Shown here: positions 47,254 through 60,602 of the stretch, one piece after another
How positions within the stretch are numbered: the first letter of the stretch is position 1
Layout of the letters: every line of letters starts with the position of its first letter
From: Austropuccinia psidii
Lineage: Eukaryota; Basidiomycota; Pucciniomycetes; Pucciniales; Sphaerophragmiaceae
Assembly: GCA_023105745.1 (NCBI GenBank)
Contig: JALGQZ010000004.1
Span: forward strand, 37,013,937 to 37,077,936
Length of the DNA: 64,000 nt
Direction of reading: 5' to 3'
The notes under the pieces: generated by a model
Database searches by the model: none
The model's input: the letters and a program-made list of their open reading frames with translations, nothing else
Told to the model about the DNA's origin: nothing
Program-made: the position numbers and the translations under genes

Positions 47254-50200
47254 CCTTTGAGTGGTATTGATTATGATTTGTTTAAGTATCTTCCACTTTA
47301 CCACCTCATAAAGTCAATTTAAGCTTGTGCCCCTTATGCTATCCTTTATGAATCTTTGTGTAGAATACAAATATTGTCTTTAATTGATGTATTTCATTAC
47401 TAATGAGAAATTAATTCATATTTTTCCCTGTCAAAATGATTAAATTTGGGAATTCATATTACTTATGATTTTTTCATATTCAGAAAAATGTTTTATAGTT
47501 ATTTATTACCTATTTGTGTATGTAAATTATATTCCAAATCACAAACACATATTTGTTTTATTCTTTGTACATTGAGATTAGTAAATATATATTCATGATT
47601 TATATCTCCTTTAGAATATTTTTTAATAAATTGGTTTTCTTTAGTGAGATTGAAAATTTCTCCTCATAAAAGTTAACTAAAAGTATAAATTATATTTCAT
47701 TCTCCAAAATGTTACAAATACTTCTTTCTTGATAAAATAATACACATTTCTGAAAGATCCTAATATCAAATTAGGTTTACAGGAATACATACACATTAAT
47801 TCCTAATAGAGAGATTAAAATATTATATTTTTGTTTTTCATCTTCCCTTAGTATTTTCAGATTTGTTATTATATTAACTATTAATGTTATTGATTTATAT
47901 TTGTATCAAAAAATCTCTAAAATTAAACCTTTTAATTATTTATATTAATCAAAAGTTGAAATTGAAAAAATCTTTTACTGATACTTATTACAAATTCTTC
48001 CCAATAGTAAAATTTGAATATCCATCTGCCTTGATTTGAGTCATTTATCCATGCTAACATATTCAGCTTTTAGAAAAGGAATTGTAACAAATATCTTTGT
48101 GATCATAAAAAGTCATATAATAAAAATGAAAGAAATAATTAGCCATATTAAATTAATAAATACTCCTTTTTCAATCACATAATTAGGTCCCTATCTCTTT
48201 TTAATTAAATATCCTTATATATTTTATTTATTTCAACAAATATTGGTTTTATTTATATCAATAAAACTATAAAAATAAAGAAAATTCTTTCAAGGGTTCC
48301 TTCACAGTCAAATTTTTTATTCAGATTTTTATCCAAATTATTTGAATCTCTTTTACAGGATTCTTTTTAAATATCCTTATTATATCTTACACTACGTCCA
48401 ACCATTATTTAATTAATTTCCAAAAATATATATTTGAATGTATTACTACCATTCCAGTATTTTATTTAATTATATTTCCTTCATAATTCTTTTCAATTTT
48501 TTTTTTAAAAAAGGTAAAATTTGGCCAATTATGGAAATATTTATTAAAATAATCAAAAAATTTCCCTTATCAAGTAAAATTTCACCTATATTTTATCTAA
48601 ACAATCTAAAATTATAAAAATTAATTATTTTTCCTTGAAATGAAAGGTATCTTCTGAGTTTAAAACAATTCTTTTAAGGCTTTTATACTCTATATTATCA
48701 GTAATAATTAACAAAGAAACAAAATCATTAATCCCAACCATATGTATCCTATATCTACCATGCAACACCACGGACATTATTTAATGGGCTCACCTATTAT
48801 CTTCAAGCCAGGTGAAATATTACAGAAACAGGTTTAAAGGTAAATAAGTTCTAAGAAAAAGGTTAATTAACCATATTGAGCCTTTTGATTTATTATGGAT
48901 TAGATCATCAAATAACTCATTTTTTGAATCCATGTTCCTTCTTCTTAACCCATAAGATCTGAAAATAGTACTCCAAGATAAAAAGATCATCAGTTTTTTT
49001 TCAGTAAAATATCAAGATTTTAATTTTTAAGATTTGCACTATTCCAAAAAAAAAAAAAACACTAAAAATTTTCTCTAATTTAAGACATCCTGTATGAAAC
49101 ACCAATAGCCCTGATATATGATATTTTTAAATTAATTTTCTTTTATTTGTGGATTAATTAGGTTTGTAATTCATATGATATATTATTGATGTTACTATTA
49201 TTAATTTATCTATTAAGGAACCTGAAATTATTTAATTAAGAAATCAATAACTTAGATATTATTTATTATTTATTCTTATTCCCACCTCTTTCTGATACTA
49301 TAATCTCTCAAATATTCTAAACTCAAGAGAAGCTTCTATTTCATTTCCAATTTCTTATATAGATATTACTTTTGAAATATTATATATTTAATTAAAAATT
49401 AATTTATTTTTATTTATCCTTTGACCTTAATATCATTCTACTCAAACAACTTCTCTATCTAAGCTGGTATTTATAACTTTCAAGCCCCTCCTCTTGATAA
49501 AACATTTTTTCAATTTACCAGTCCACATTAATATCAAAATTGAACTAAAATATAATTGGTGAATATTTTTTATGAAATATATATTAAGTTTTCTTAAAGG
49601 AACTAAGCTCATATATTTTTGTTATTTGTTCTTTTAGTGATAAGATTCAGATCTTCTATAGATATACTCAAGACCTAATATGTGGGATTCATTATTTAAT
49701 TCTGGAATTAAAATCTTTTCAGACCTGAATCTTATTCTCAAAAAAAAAAAAAAAAAAAAAAAAAAAACTTTTTCAATAATTTTATTATTTATTATTTTAA
49801 TTATAATTATTTCTATAGAAATTTTGAAAAAATATTTTTTATTATTACTAATAAAGTTTATCTTGGCTTAAATTTTAATATTTGAAAAAGATTTAGCTAT
49901 CAAAGGGGATGATTGATATGTCTTGTCATTTACATTTTTATGTAAAATTAATACCTTTTTCTTTTTCCCAAGAAATTACCAAAGACAAAATAAAATCATA
50001 TTTACACTACCAGGATGGTAGATTATTAAATCTCTTAAGGATAGGGTAATGGTGTGATGTTCAACTTAGCATTTTTTTTCATAAGACATTATCTTAAATC
50101 TCGAATCCTCTTTACTTCTAAAACAAGTAACAAGTTACCAGTGAAATTTTAAATAAGATTATTAGTAAGGAATACAATACTTATATTATTAATTTATATA

Positions 50201-52560
50201 ATTTATCAAAACACTATTATAAATAATATTCTAAAATTCAGAAATTTTGATTGTCATTTCTTAAATATTAATCTCAAATATATTTATTTTTTTAATTTAT
50301 ATTGTCTCTTTATTCAAATTGAAATTTAAATACTATAAATATATCTTAAATTTTTTGAGTTACACTTGATCTGTTAAACCTGTAGTATGAATTTAATTAT
50401 TGTTCACTTTAATAAAAGTTTTTTTTTTTTTTTTAGTTTAATTAGTTGATTTATATATAGATTAGTTGAATAATAATTAAAAATATTATTAGTTCTTTTA
50501 ATTCATATCTTATCTTAATATTTATTTCAAATATTTTTTTTATTAATAGCTAAATATAGAAATAAAATAAGAACTTAATTGTTTGGTTAAATATTTAAGA
50601 ACCCTTTCCTGATAAAGAAAGCATTTAAAGAAATAAAATTTATTAAAACCTTTAATATTTATCAAATATCCACTTCATTAATTTCTTTAAATCCTAAATA
50701 TCCTTTCATTTTCAATTTTATTTAACCAAAAAAAAAAAAAAAATCACATGATATTTTCTTTATATAGATAAATCCCAAATCATCTGAATTACACCTTCCA
50801 TTTAAAACTAATTATATGGTAATTCATATAGAGATAAAATGGGATAAATATGATTAATAGTTTGAAAAGTAAGTATTCAATGTTTTTATCAATATAAAAA
50901 GATGTTTTGGGAGTTAATATTTTGGTTATTAAAATCAATAAAGTTACCTAATTAATTCTTTCTAAAAATATTTTTTGAATAATTATAGGGTTTCAATAAA
51001 TAAAAACTTTGGCCCTATGAATTATTTCTTCCTAGGATAAATGTAAAAATTCTTGGTTCTGAATTTTTTTTTATTTTTTATTTTTTAAATTATATGGGGA
51101 CTTAACAAAAACCCAAAAAATTTGGAATTAAATTAATTATTTAAAATCTCAAAAAAGAATATTAATTATAAATAGATTTAAATAAAGAACGCCCCCCCCC
51201 CCCTCAAAGAATGATCTATTTTATTGGACCTAATCTTTTGAACCTCATATAAAGGTTGTTTTTTTTTTTGTATTTTATATAATTTCTCCTAAAAAATAAT
51301 ACAAAATAAAGAGTAATTTTTTTTTTCTTTAATTTTTGATATTTTAAATAAAGTGAAGATTTATATCTACTTAAACCAACTATTATAATATCATTTATTA
51401 ATTTTTTTTTTAACTTTATTATAATTTAAATTTGGGGATTTTTTTTTGAATTAAAAAAAATAAAAAAAAAAATAAAAAAATTTTGGCTAATTTTTTTGAA
51501 GAAAATAAATATAAAAATTAAATTAAAAAAAAAAAAAAGTTTTTATAAAATTAATTTAGAATTTTTGTTTTTTAAAAATATAAAACTTATAAATTTTTTT
51601 TTTATTTTTTATTTTTTTTTTTTTTTTAATTTTTTTGAAAAGTATTTTTAGAACAAAAATTATTAAATTTTTTTTTTTTTTTTTCAAAATTAATTAACTA
51701 TCTAATGGCTTCTGAAGAATAGAAAAAAAAAAGATTAGATATTTTTAAAACTAAAACCAAAAAAAAAAAAAAAAAAAAAAAAATATAGAATAATTTTTAA
51801 AAAAACATAAAAAAAAAAAAAAAAACTTGGTTTAATAATTTAATTAATAAATAATAAAATAAAGAATCATAATTAATTTTTTTTTAATAAAAGAAATTTA
51901 ATATTAAATAATTATTTTAAATTAAATGAAATTCTTTCATAATTGAAATTTGATACCACTTTTTTTTTGTTTGAATTATTATAATAATTAAATCTTTTTA
52001 AATAATTATAATTTATATTCCTTAAAAAAAATTTTTTAATTTCAAGTAATAATTTTTATTCATATAAACCTATTTTTAAAATATTAATTATTTTTTTGTT
52101 CAAAACACCTTAATTATTTTAAATTTAAATTAAAATAATCTTATTAATTTAAAATTTTAAATATTAAAATGATTTAATGTTTCTTTTAGTTATAAAATAA
52201 TTAATTATTTAAAGATATTTATTATCTAGAATAGGGATATAGAAATTTCTAAAAGTCATAAATATAATCCAATATAGAAATCTAAGTGATATTAAATGAT
52301 AAAATTGAAATATTTATCATATTTAATATGAAGATATTATTAAATAATTATTATTTAATTTTAAAATAATAAAATTAATGGTTTTAATATTTAATTATTT
52401 TTTTTTTTTGTTTAAATTATATTTAATTTATAATTTTTTATTATTAAAGAAATGATTTTTAGTTATTCAAATTAAAAATTTAGTTAAAAATCCTTCTTTT
52501 TTTAATAGAAATTATGGGTATTCCTTTTTTATGAGGATATTTGAAATATAAAACCTTTCT
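47254..52560. other. AT-rich desert with homopolymer runs
   Basis: No gene seen. It includes a run of about 28 A (49740-49767), a run of 12 C (51192-51203) and, from about 51290 to 52150, nearly continuous A and T tracts. Confidence 0.6.
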
Positions 52561-52579
52561 ATAAATTCTATGGAATTTA

Positions 52580-52856
52580 GGACTTGAATTTCTTTTACTC
52601 TTAATTGGATTATGAGAAGATTACTACAACTGGATCTGTCTCAACCTCCAGTTTGATATTATCAGAAAATTAAAATTACAGAGGTAATTCCTCTTTTTTC
52701 AGCTTGTAGGATAAGTCCCAGGAATAGTATGGAAAATATAATACCACCTTTATCACAGCTTAAATTTCTTCTGGATCTTCCTCCTCATCTCATAGTTCCT
52801 CTAGGGAGTAAGGTTAACATGGAGGATATATGTTTACATGACCATGGAAGAAATTA
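52580..52856 (+). pseudogene. Possible short decayed coding fragment
   Basis: One frame from about 52582 to the TAA at 52854-52856 has a single internal stop in about 90 codons. It reads protein-like (ISFTLNWIMRRLLQLDLSQP, then IPPLSQLKFLLDLPPHLIVP). GC is higher here than in the flanks. I do not recognise it and it could be part of a transposon relic. Confidence 0.3.
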
Positions 52857-52860
52857 AGTG

Positions 52861-55800
52861 AAGATATGAATCTATCTTATCCAATATATTTTATCTCTTT
52901 AAGTAATTGATCTATAATTATTGGAAATCAAAGAAGTAGACATGTCCATTTAATTTGGTAAGGATGGTTTCATAGAGTCACAAACCAGAGGTTCACCAGT
53001 GGTGATAAAGTCTTTACTTTAAGAATTATAATCCTAATTGAAGATAATAATACCTTTCTTCTAATAAATAGATGGGTTGAAGATATTGAGGAAGTTATAA
53101 CCTAATATGTGATCTTCTTCCTTTTGGTTATCAATTAAAAATAAATTCCATTAAAATATTGTTAAATAAGGGATATAAATCATATACATGTTATGGTTAG
53201 TAATGAATAAATAAGTAATCTCATAATATTCCAAAATTATAATATTAATCTTATCTGGGAGCTTTTTTTATATTCCAAAATAATAATTGTTAAAAACTCA
53301 TTTTTAATTAATAAGTTTTTAGAACCAAAATCAATGAAAATACTGTAAAAATATGAAATAAAGAAAAAAAAAAACTGAAACATTAAAAGATTTTTTGAAC
53401 ATTAGTATTAAAAGAGAACATTTTTTCTTTTGGGTTTAAAAAAGTGAAGAACATTGAAAACAAAATTATCTTCACTAAGTATTTTACCAGGTTCTTGTAT
53501 TTTCATTCTGGTTTTGAAGACTTTGTCTTATTAATTTTGACACAAGACTAATAAAAATTCTTATAACCACAATAATGAAAAAAACCCACCTTGAATCCTC
53601 TTTTATTTTTTTATAACAAAAAAAAATCATTGTTCTTCCAAAGGATTAAATAATTAGGCTTGTTTTTTTATTAAGAAATTAAGCTCTTCTAGTTTTTGTT
53701 ATTAAAGATTTAAGAGCTTCAATTATTAGAAATCTTTATTTTTGTCCTTCAGTATCCTACTCAAAATGGAGTTTCTTTTATTATTATTTTTCATGATACC
53801 TCATATCAATATTAAAGAATATAATCATTGGGAAATTAATAGAATTAATCATTGAAGGATTTTGGGCCAATTTGTATTAGGATTATAATGGATAATCTCT
53901 TGTTGAATTAATTAATATATTACCTTTCTCAAAAATAATTATCTCTTGAAATTCTTATTCTGATATCATATATTTACAAGGATAAATTAAATATTTCCTA
54001 AATTATTAAATAAACAAATTCTTCTGCATCTCTTATTACTTAATTTGGGTTTAAAATAAATACCGTATGTTTAGAATCTATGTTATTTGAGTATTTTTAT
54101 GATCAAAAAAAGATATCTCTAAATAAATTTTCCAGATTTTCCTGTGAGAAATTATTCTTTAAAGATAAATTTATTCCTTTCTGATTCACATTTGTATTTA
54201 TCATTATGAATTATAATCTTAAAAGGATTAATAAATCCTTTCAGATAAAGGGGTTTAGTAACATCAAATTATTTTGATTAATTTTTAAATGGAGTCTTTA
54301 ATAATTATTTTATTGAATATTATTGAGAATTGGAAATGATTTTAGGCCATATTATAGAGAATAGCCAACATATCTGAGTAAGTATAGGGAAATTAAGGCT
54401 GGAAAAGACTGTGATAGAGTTTTTTATAAGGTGATTTTGTACTTTCCACTTAGAAGAGAAGAATTCAATAACTTAATACTATTTATATTCTTTTTAATTC
54501 TTCTACTTTCCACCATATTCACCAAGTCCTTAAAAGGTGTCCTACAAAAATCAAGAAAAATCTTTAAAAGCTCTTTAAAATAAACTTTATCTTCTAGTAA
54601 CTATAAATTCCTTTTTAGAGGGTTCATATCCTTCCATAATTTGAGCTTTATATATATGGTCCTGAAATAAAGGAGACTATGGGGTTCTATCTGAGGTAAT
54701 TCTAAGGGAAGGATTAAGAATAGCTTTAGATCTTGATTTTGATCTTTTTATTTATCACAGGATGTTTTTTTTTTTTTTTTGAACCTATTATTACTAATAA
54801 AAAAAATTCATTAAATGGAAAAATCTTAAGAAATAATTTATTTTTAAGTTCAATTAAATAAATATCTCGAAAAAAATAAAAAAAAATAAATAAGATTAAT
54901 TAAAATTTTTAATGAAATAAATTAATCAAAAAAAAAAAAAAAAAAAAAAAAATTATAAAATTTTTAATTAAAAATTGAAGAAAAAAAAAGTTCAAAATAA
55001 AATCAAAAAATTAAAATTAAATTAATTCAAAAAAAAATTTATAAATCCAAAAATAAAAAAAAATTAAAAAAAAATTAAAATAATTAAATTATTTAAAGAA
55101 ATTTAAATATAATATCATTATTAAATTTAATTAAAGTTTATAATCAATGAAATTAATTAATTAATTAAATTAATTAATTAATTAATTAATCAAATTAATT
55201 AATTAAAAATAATGTAATTATTACTTAATTCATTTAACTTTAAAAAAAAAAATTAACAAAAACTTGATTAATATTTAATTTATAAAATAAATTATAATAA
55301 TAATAATCAAAATAACTACATGTTTAAAAATTTAAGATAAATTTGATTAATGATTATCTTATTATTTTTAATTTCTTTTAAAATTAATTAAAGAATTATA
55401 AATTAGCTTACTAATAATATTTAATAAGACTTTGAATGAAAATTTTGAAATTAGTTAATAAATTTAATTATTATTATTAATTATTTAAAGTTAATTTTAA
55501 AAAATCAATTATAAAAATAAATACAATTTATTAATTAAATAGGGGAACTAAAATAAAGATTTTAATTAGTTTTAAGTATATATTAATACTTGAGAAATTT
55601 ATATTTTCAGGTTAAAATTTAAGTTTTATGTGTCTTTAAATCTTTATTTTTAATTTGAGGAAAATATAATTTTCCAAACTTGGAGATTAATTGGGTATAT
55701 TCAATTTCCCAAAGTATGAATTTGAATTGAACATAAGGTAAAACTCCATAAATGTTAATTTAACTGCATACTGTATTGGGTTAATTTGTGATTTTCTAGG

Positions 55801-56006
55801 TTTATTGAGCTTTGACACTTTGAAAACTGGTCTAAAATTTCCTTATAATAAGTCCTTGGAAAAAACTGGGGATTATTCCCTTTGGGAAATAGTAAATGTT
55901 TTATGGAATAATATAATGGAATTAGAAGTCTTATTATTAATGAATACAGATTTTGGATACCTTAGACTTTTCCGATAAGAATAGCTGTCTTTGAAGATTA
56001 AATTAC
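52861..56006. other. AT-rich desert with homopolymer runs and a TTAA microsatellite
   Basis: No gene seen. 54760-55560 is almost pure A and T, including TTAA repeats at about 55150-55206. Confidence 0.6.
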
Positions 56007-56681
56007 TCAGGGAATGGATCTGCCATAATTATAATAGAGTAAAAATAACTTCCAGTATTGAAAACACAGAAGAAAATGATTTATGTGGGGTATTTTATTT
56101 TTAGAAATGAAATCATGGAGAGAAAGGAACAATTTTGAGATTTGGTGGCCATTATCAGAATTAGACTCTTGAAGGGCTTGTGTCAAAGTGTTTTCCTCAA
56201 TAGGCCAATGTGTCATCTTCTGTTGATTTTATATTATTGTCATTTGAGGTGTTTGAGACCACGCTGTATGCATGGTAGAGGCCCTATAATGTCCAGGACC
56301 AAAATTGGCCTTGGTAAACAAGAGTACCAAAATCCAGAAGTCATGAGGGCACAAGAAATTTGTTAAATTCTTGTGAAACTTATTGTTCTTTAATGAATGA
56401 TGAAAGACATTTCCATAAGGGTTTAGGCAGTTTAATGAACTAGTTGTGTGTGATACTTGTTGTTAAAGATTTGTGAGAGTTTAAATTTCTCCTAGTGGGA
56501 TGGGTAAGAAATTGATTGGTTTACATACTTGAGTTTGGGATTTGAAAGGGTTGTGATAGATTGCTTGGAGCCAAGACTGTATGTGATTTGAACCTTTGAG
56601 TATATCAGATTTTGAGTAGTGGGACCTCCAAAATCCCTCCCCCTCAAAATAATCAGCATTTGTTGATATAAAAAAACCCAA
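56007..56681 (-). pseudogene. Decayed 225-codon reading frame upstream of the Rco1-like gene
   Basis: Two open frames (56481-56681 and 56007-56216) and the sequence between them lie in the same minus-strand frame, giving 225 codons with only three internal stops. Readable parts are GFFISTNADYFEGEGFWRSH, SLNCLNPYGNVFHHSLKNNK, TKANFGPGHYRASTMHTAWS and THWPIEENTLTQALQESNSD. By chance about 20 stops would be expected at this composition. I do not recognise the protein. It is divergently oriented to the Rco1-like gene, starting about 600 bp upstream of that ATG. It could be a dead host gene or a transposon fragment. Confidence 0.5.
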
Positions 56682-56797
56682 GATTTTGAATTGATGATTT
56701 TATAGGCTTGAAAGCACTTAAAATTTATTATGATAAACAGCTGCTGTCTTTAGTGTCTGCCTAGTATACAGTTGTTACTGTAATCAAACTGTATCCC

Positions 56798-56812
56798 CTA
56801 CTGTACTGTACA
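56798..56812. promoter_or_regulatory. TACTGTACTGTAC motif upstream of the Rco1-like gene
   Basis: The 13-mer at 56799-56811 is identical to two sites in the CpG-containing island (20022-20035 and 20272-20285). A related TACAGTTGTTACTGTA lies just upstream (56766-56781). Function unknown; a shared regulatory site or small repeat is inferred only from recurrence. Confidence 0.25.
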
Positions 56813-56944
56813 GGTAACCGCACTCTACAAAAACAAAATACAGTTTGAAAGATTTCAAAATTTTAAATTAAATTTAAATTTTTTTAAATTTTCTTCAAAA
56901 AGTCCAAAATTTCCAATTTAACTAAAAACCCAATCTTTCAAAAT

Positions 56945-56953
56945 TTTCGCGCT
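56945..56953 (+). promoter_or_regulatory. TTTTCGCGC, candidate SBF/E2F-like site
   Basis: The reverse complement contains CGCGAAA, matching the fungal SBF-type consensus CRCGAAA and resembling E2F sites. It lies about 330 bp upstream of the ATG of the Rco1-like gene, in AT-rich DNA where CGCG is rare. Consensus match only. Confidence 0.25.
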
Positions 56954-57019
56954 AAATTAATTTCTATCATTCTCAATCTCAAAATTTTAAAATCTTAAAA
57001 TCTTAAAAGATTTATCAAA

Positions 57020-57087
57020 AAAATTCAAATTCAAATTCAAATTCAAATTCAAATTCAAATTCAAATTCAAATTCAAATTCAAATTTT
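57020..57087. repeat. Hexanucleotide microsatellite (AAATTC)n, about 11 copies
   Basis: Uninterrupted hexamer repeats about 200 bp upstream of the Rco1-like start codon, in the likely promoter or 5' UTR region. Confidence 0.95.
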
Positions 57088-57279
57088 TAAAACGATCTAA
57101 TTTAAGATGATCAAATTAACTTTTTTATTTTATTTTAAGATTTTATCAAATTATCTCAATTGTGATCTTTGAAAGTCTTTGTCTCATTAAAATCTTCCAA
57201 AGTTGATTTATCCTAGTCACAGTCAATCTAGGCCGTTATCCTTGCTTGATTCTGTCCGTTGAGTCTCATCTAAGTTATC

Positions 57280-60200
57280 ATGACCGAGCTGTCCTCCTTA
57301 GCTTTCGAAACTGCTACAACTGCTCCTCCCTTCATCCCACCTCTTAGTCTGACCGCTCCCTTAGACTCTCAATCCAACTCTTCACTCCCTCACAATTTAA
57401 ACCTTCATTCTTCTCTTTCGATCCCTATCAAAAATCAATCTATCAATCTTCAAACTGCTAGAACTAAGCGTCCTCGCTCTAACGTCAAGTATAGGTATTA
57501 AATTTGAAATTGGCTTGGATCTCATCTATCATATCAATCATTTGGTTTAATATCCATCTCATTCAATTGGCTAACTTTCTCTATTGCCTCTCATTCCTCT
57601 CTTGCTCTTTCAAGTGCTCCAAAATCGGCTAAAGGTTCCTCTCGAAGAATTGCTAACAATGCCCCTCCTCCCGCTAGTAGCTCTTTGGCCGCCCCTCCCA
57701 CACCCAATGTTGGTTGGGTTCTCGGCCTTTTGGATCTTTGACTCGCTTCCTCTTATCCATCTTAAAAAGATTTTGACCTCTTGCATCCTTTTAAAAGCCT
57801 ACAGGTGACTTTTGCGCTGCCTGTGGCGCTGCCGGATTATATGTTTGCTGTGATGGTTGTCCTCGTGTCTTTCATCCGTTTTGTTTGGAACCTCCCCTTT
57901 CAGGCGCTCAAGAGGCAGGCGAACATTGGTATTGTAGAGAGTGTGACGCAAATCGGGTATTGTATCATTAAAATCACCTCAAAAATTTCATATTAGCTTG
58001 TCTGAATCAACCCTTTATCAATCCTTTTAGGGTCGAATTCCACCCTCCTCTCCTCAAACCGGTCTATTTTCTCGATTGATTCATCACCAGAGTCTAGAGA
58101 ATCCTAGAGCTTTTCAACTTCCCACAGGTCTTAGAAACAGATACGAAAATGGTTTGCTATTCTTTGTTTAATTTCATCAATTTAGTGCTAATCTTGTTAT
58201 ATTTTCCTGGCTCATTGGCCTCGTTAGTTACTACTAACCCTTACACCGGCGATTTTGTTGATCAATCCAAAGTCAAGACAAAAAAGAGGGTCGAGTTAGT
58301 CTTAACTTCAGCTTCACCATATATATATATAATCGTTAATGTAAATTAACCATCTATCTTGTATAGTGGCCCAAAAGGCTATGTTGAAGAACCCGACCCT
58401 TATCGTATTAAAACAAAGGATGGAAAAACCATTTTGTGTTACAGCTGTGGTCTAGGTGCTTCTGCCGCAAAAAAATTACGAATTATAGCTTGTGATGTAT
58501 GTGACAACTACTTTCATCTCGATTGCCTTGATCCGCCTCTCGTAACCCCGCCATCTACTTCAACCAAGTGGGTTTGCCCTTTGCATGTTGAGAAAGCTGC
58601 GGTGAGTTTAAAAGTCAATCGTCATCTTTAAATTTTTTTGATCTGTAGCTTTTTGGTGGAACCATCAGCCAAACCGACGACTCCCCAAAGAATCTGTCTT
58701 TATACCAATCAACCAACTTAATATTCCAAATAATGGTGATATCCAAGTCATACCTACTCCTTCGAAACATATCAAAGCTAAAAATGTGGAAGAAATTAGT
58801 ATCAATCGAGTAAGGTATCAGGTACCTGAGAATATCGTCATTCTAGACTTTTGGTCTAAAGTCTGCAATATTAAAGATGCGTATGTTGTTGATTAGACTT
58901 TCTTGTCTAGAAACTATCAATTAAAAAAAAAAAAGTTTACTTTGCTTCTCAATCCTATTCACTCAGTCAGCTACTTTCCGCTCGTACACCCGATTCATCT
59001 CCCTTAACTCGCCTCAGCTCCAAAGCGGATGCTTCACCTGCTCCCATTCTGGGCCGTGATATTTTACCTCCATCCGCACCGACTAGTCAAGCGTCAGCAT
59101 CTTCATGTACTTCACCTTCAAAAGATAGCTTGACGAGACCATCAAATGAAATTGGTGTGGCTTCAGTAAGTTAAATACTTGGTTGGAGTTTCATCAGTTA
59201 ATTTTAAATGTTTGTTGATTGAGAAAAAAAAACATTTTTTTAGAGACCCTCCGTTTGTTCTCCTTCACCTTCCTCACCATCATTAGCATCTGTCCTACTG
59301 CCTAAAGCCCATGAGGTCGATCCTAGGCCAGATCTCTCCAGCCTACTACAAGCTGCTCAAGAATTTGTTCAACCACAATTACCTAACAATCCTACAGGCT
59401 TGAGTTTTCTTGGTGAAGCTGCCTCTTCTCAAACCACGCTTGCTATTGGCAAAGCAGCAATCACATCCTCTCAAAACGAGATCAAGCATGCTCCACTCAC
59501 AACCTCAGTAAGCTCTAAGGTCTCGAAACGCACTCGCACTCGTGGTTCTGCTCGTTTGCCCCATCCATCCATCACCACATCTACTTCACCGACAAAATCA
59601 AAGTCTGATCTATTCCCTCAGACTTCCTTATCCACCACCAACCATCTAAACTCCCCACAAAATACCGCTATCTTGCCTCAAGATTCAACACTTCTCCCCT
59701 TCAAGAAAGATTTGCAACTCAATGACTCGCCTACCAAGCTCAGCACTAAGTCCTCTTCCTCTTCAAAGAAAAAGTCCTCTGGTCAAAAGTCTATCACACC
59801 AAATAAAAGGAAACGTACGGCTAATTCCAAATCACCTACAAAGCCCCCTTTAACATCTACATCTGCCTTGAGTCATACGACACCCCACCTTAAACCTCAA
59901 GATGATATAAATTCTTTAAAGAAGGCTTCTCAAGCTCACAATGAGCAAGCCAACGAAAATCCTTTGAATTCCAAGCTTTCCAAAATCCCCTGCAAGCGTC
60001 CTGCCTCAATAGAAAGCTCAGAACTCAGAACATATCTACATGAATCCGGAAATAACTTTACAGAATCACTTTCAGGTGTTGATTTAAATGTAGACAATCA
60101 ATCAAGCAAACCTCCTACCCGAATTCGAATCAAAGGTACCAAATATCTCGGCTTATCATCTCCTCCTCCCCAAGTACAACCCACGCCCCCCTTGATGTCA

Positions 60201-60425
60201 TGGACATCACTATCAGGAACAAATGTTTCTTTAACAAATCAGGGTAAAGATGCCTCTTCTGGTTTGCCGGTTGCGTCGACAAGTAAAATAGACCCGATAT
60301 TGAGTAGCTTATGCTCTCAAAATGGTAAAGGTTCTAACAGCGGTAAAATTTATTCAACACAATCAACCCTTTATAATACAATTAAAGTTAAAAATAATGA
60401 AGATCTCTATGATAGTATTTCATAA
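57280..60425 (+). CDS. RCO1: Double PHD-finger protein, Rco1/PHF12 family (Rpd3S histone deacetylase complex subunit), 9 exons
   Basis: Model: exons 57280-57494, 57615-57712, 57805-57956, 58031-58151, 58228-58294, 58367-58601, 58669-58880, 58967-59165 and 59244-60425. All phases agree and total 826 residues plus stop. PHD1 has C108, C111, C120, C123, H128, C131, C148 and C151 ([20 protein letters not shown]). A linker with [20 protein letters not shown] follows, then PHD2 (C242, C245, C260, C263, H268, C271, C288, H291) and [26 protein letters not shown], a layout typical of Rco1. [15 protein letters not shown] fits the region after it. Residues from about 370 on are Ser/Thr/Pro-rich with basic NLS-like patches near 526-537 and 607-625. 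In yeast, Rco1 with Eaf3 directs Rpd3S to methylated nucleosomes to deacetylate transcribed chromatin (family knowledge). The exon 2 donor (GTTGGG) is weak and could be shifted. A further intron near 60325 cannot be excluded. Confidence 0.9.
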
Positions 60426-60508
60426 GAAATTAGGACTTTCATAATTAAAGAAATTAGAAAGGAAAAAGTCATCATTCAAGAAAGGGATGATGGCTATATA
60501 TTACCTAA

Positions 60509-60514
60509 AATAAA
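60509..60514 (+). terminator. AATAAA, candidate polyadenylation signal
   Basis: The first AATAAA downstream of the Rco1-like stop codon, about 85 bp away. The hexamer is common by chance in AT-rich DNA. Confidence 0.25.
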
Positions 60515-60602
60515 ATTATTTAAGAATTTTACAAAGCAATAGTTAAAAACTTTGCTCATATCAAGGGATAAATTTGAAAAAATAAGTTTCAAAGTATGAA
60601 TT

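Noticed and set aside
49680..49871. Lys-rich 63-codon frame
   Set aside because: It is produced by a 28-base A run in AT-rich DNA; no coding evidence.
47254..56006. Mitochondrial origin for the AT-rich DNA
   Set aside because: No mitochondrial genes or tRNAs were seen, and the stretch is continuous with nuclear retrotransposons and a spliced nuclear gene.
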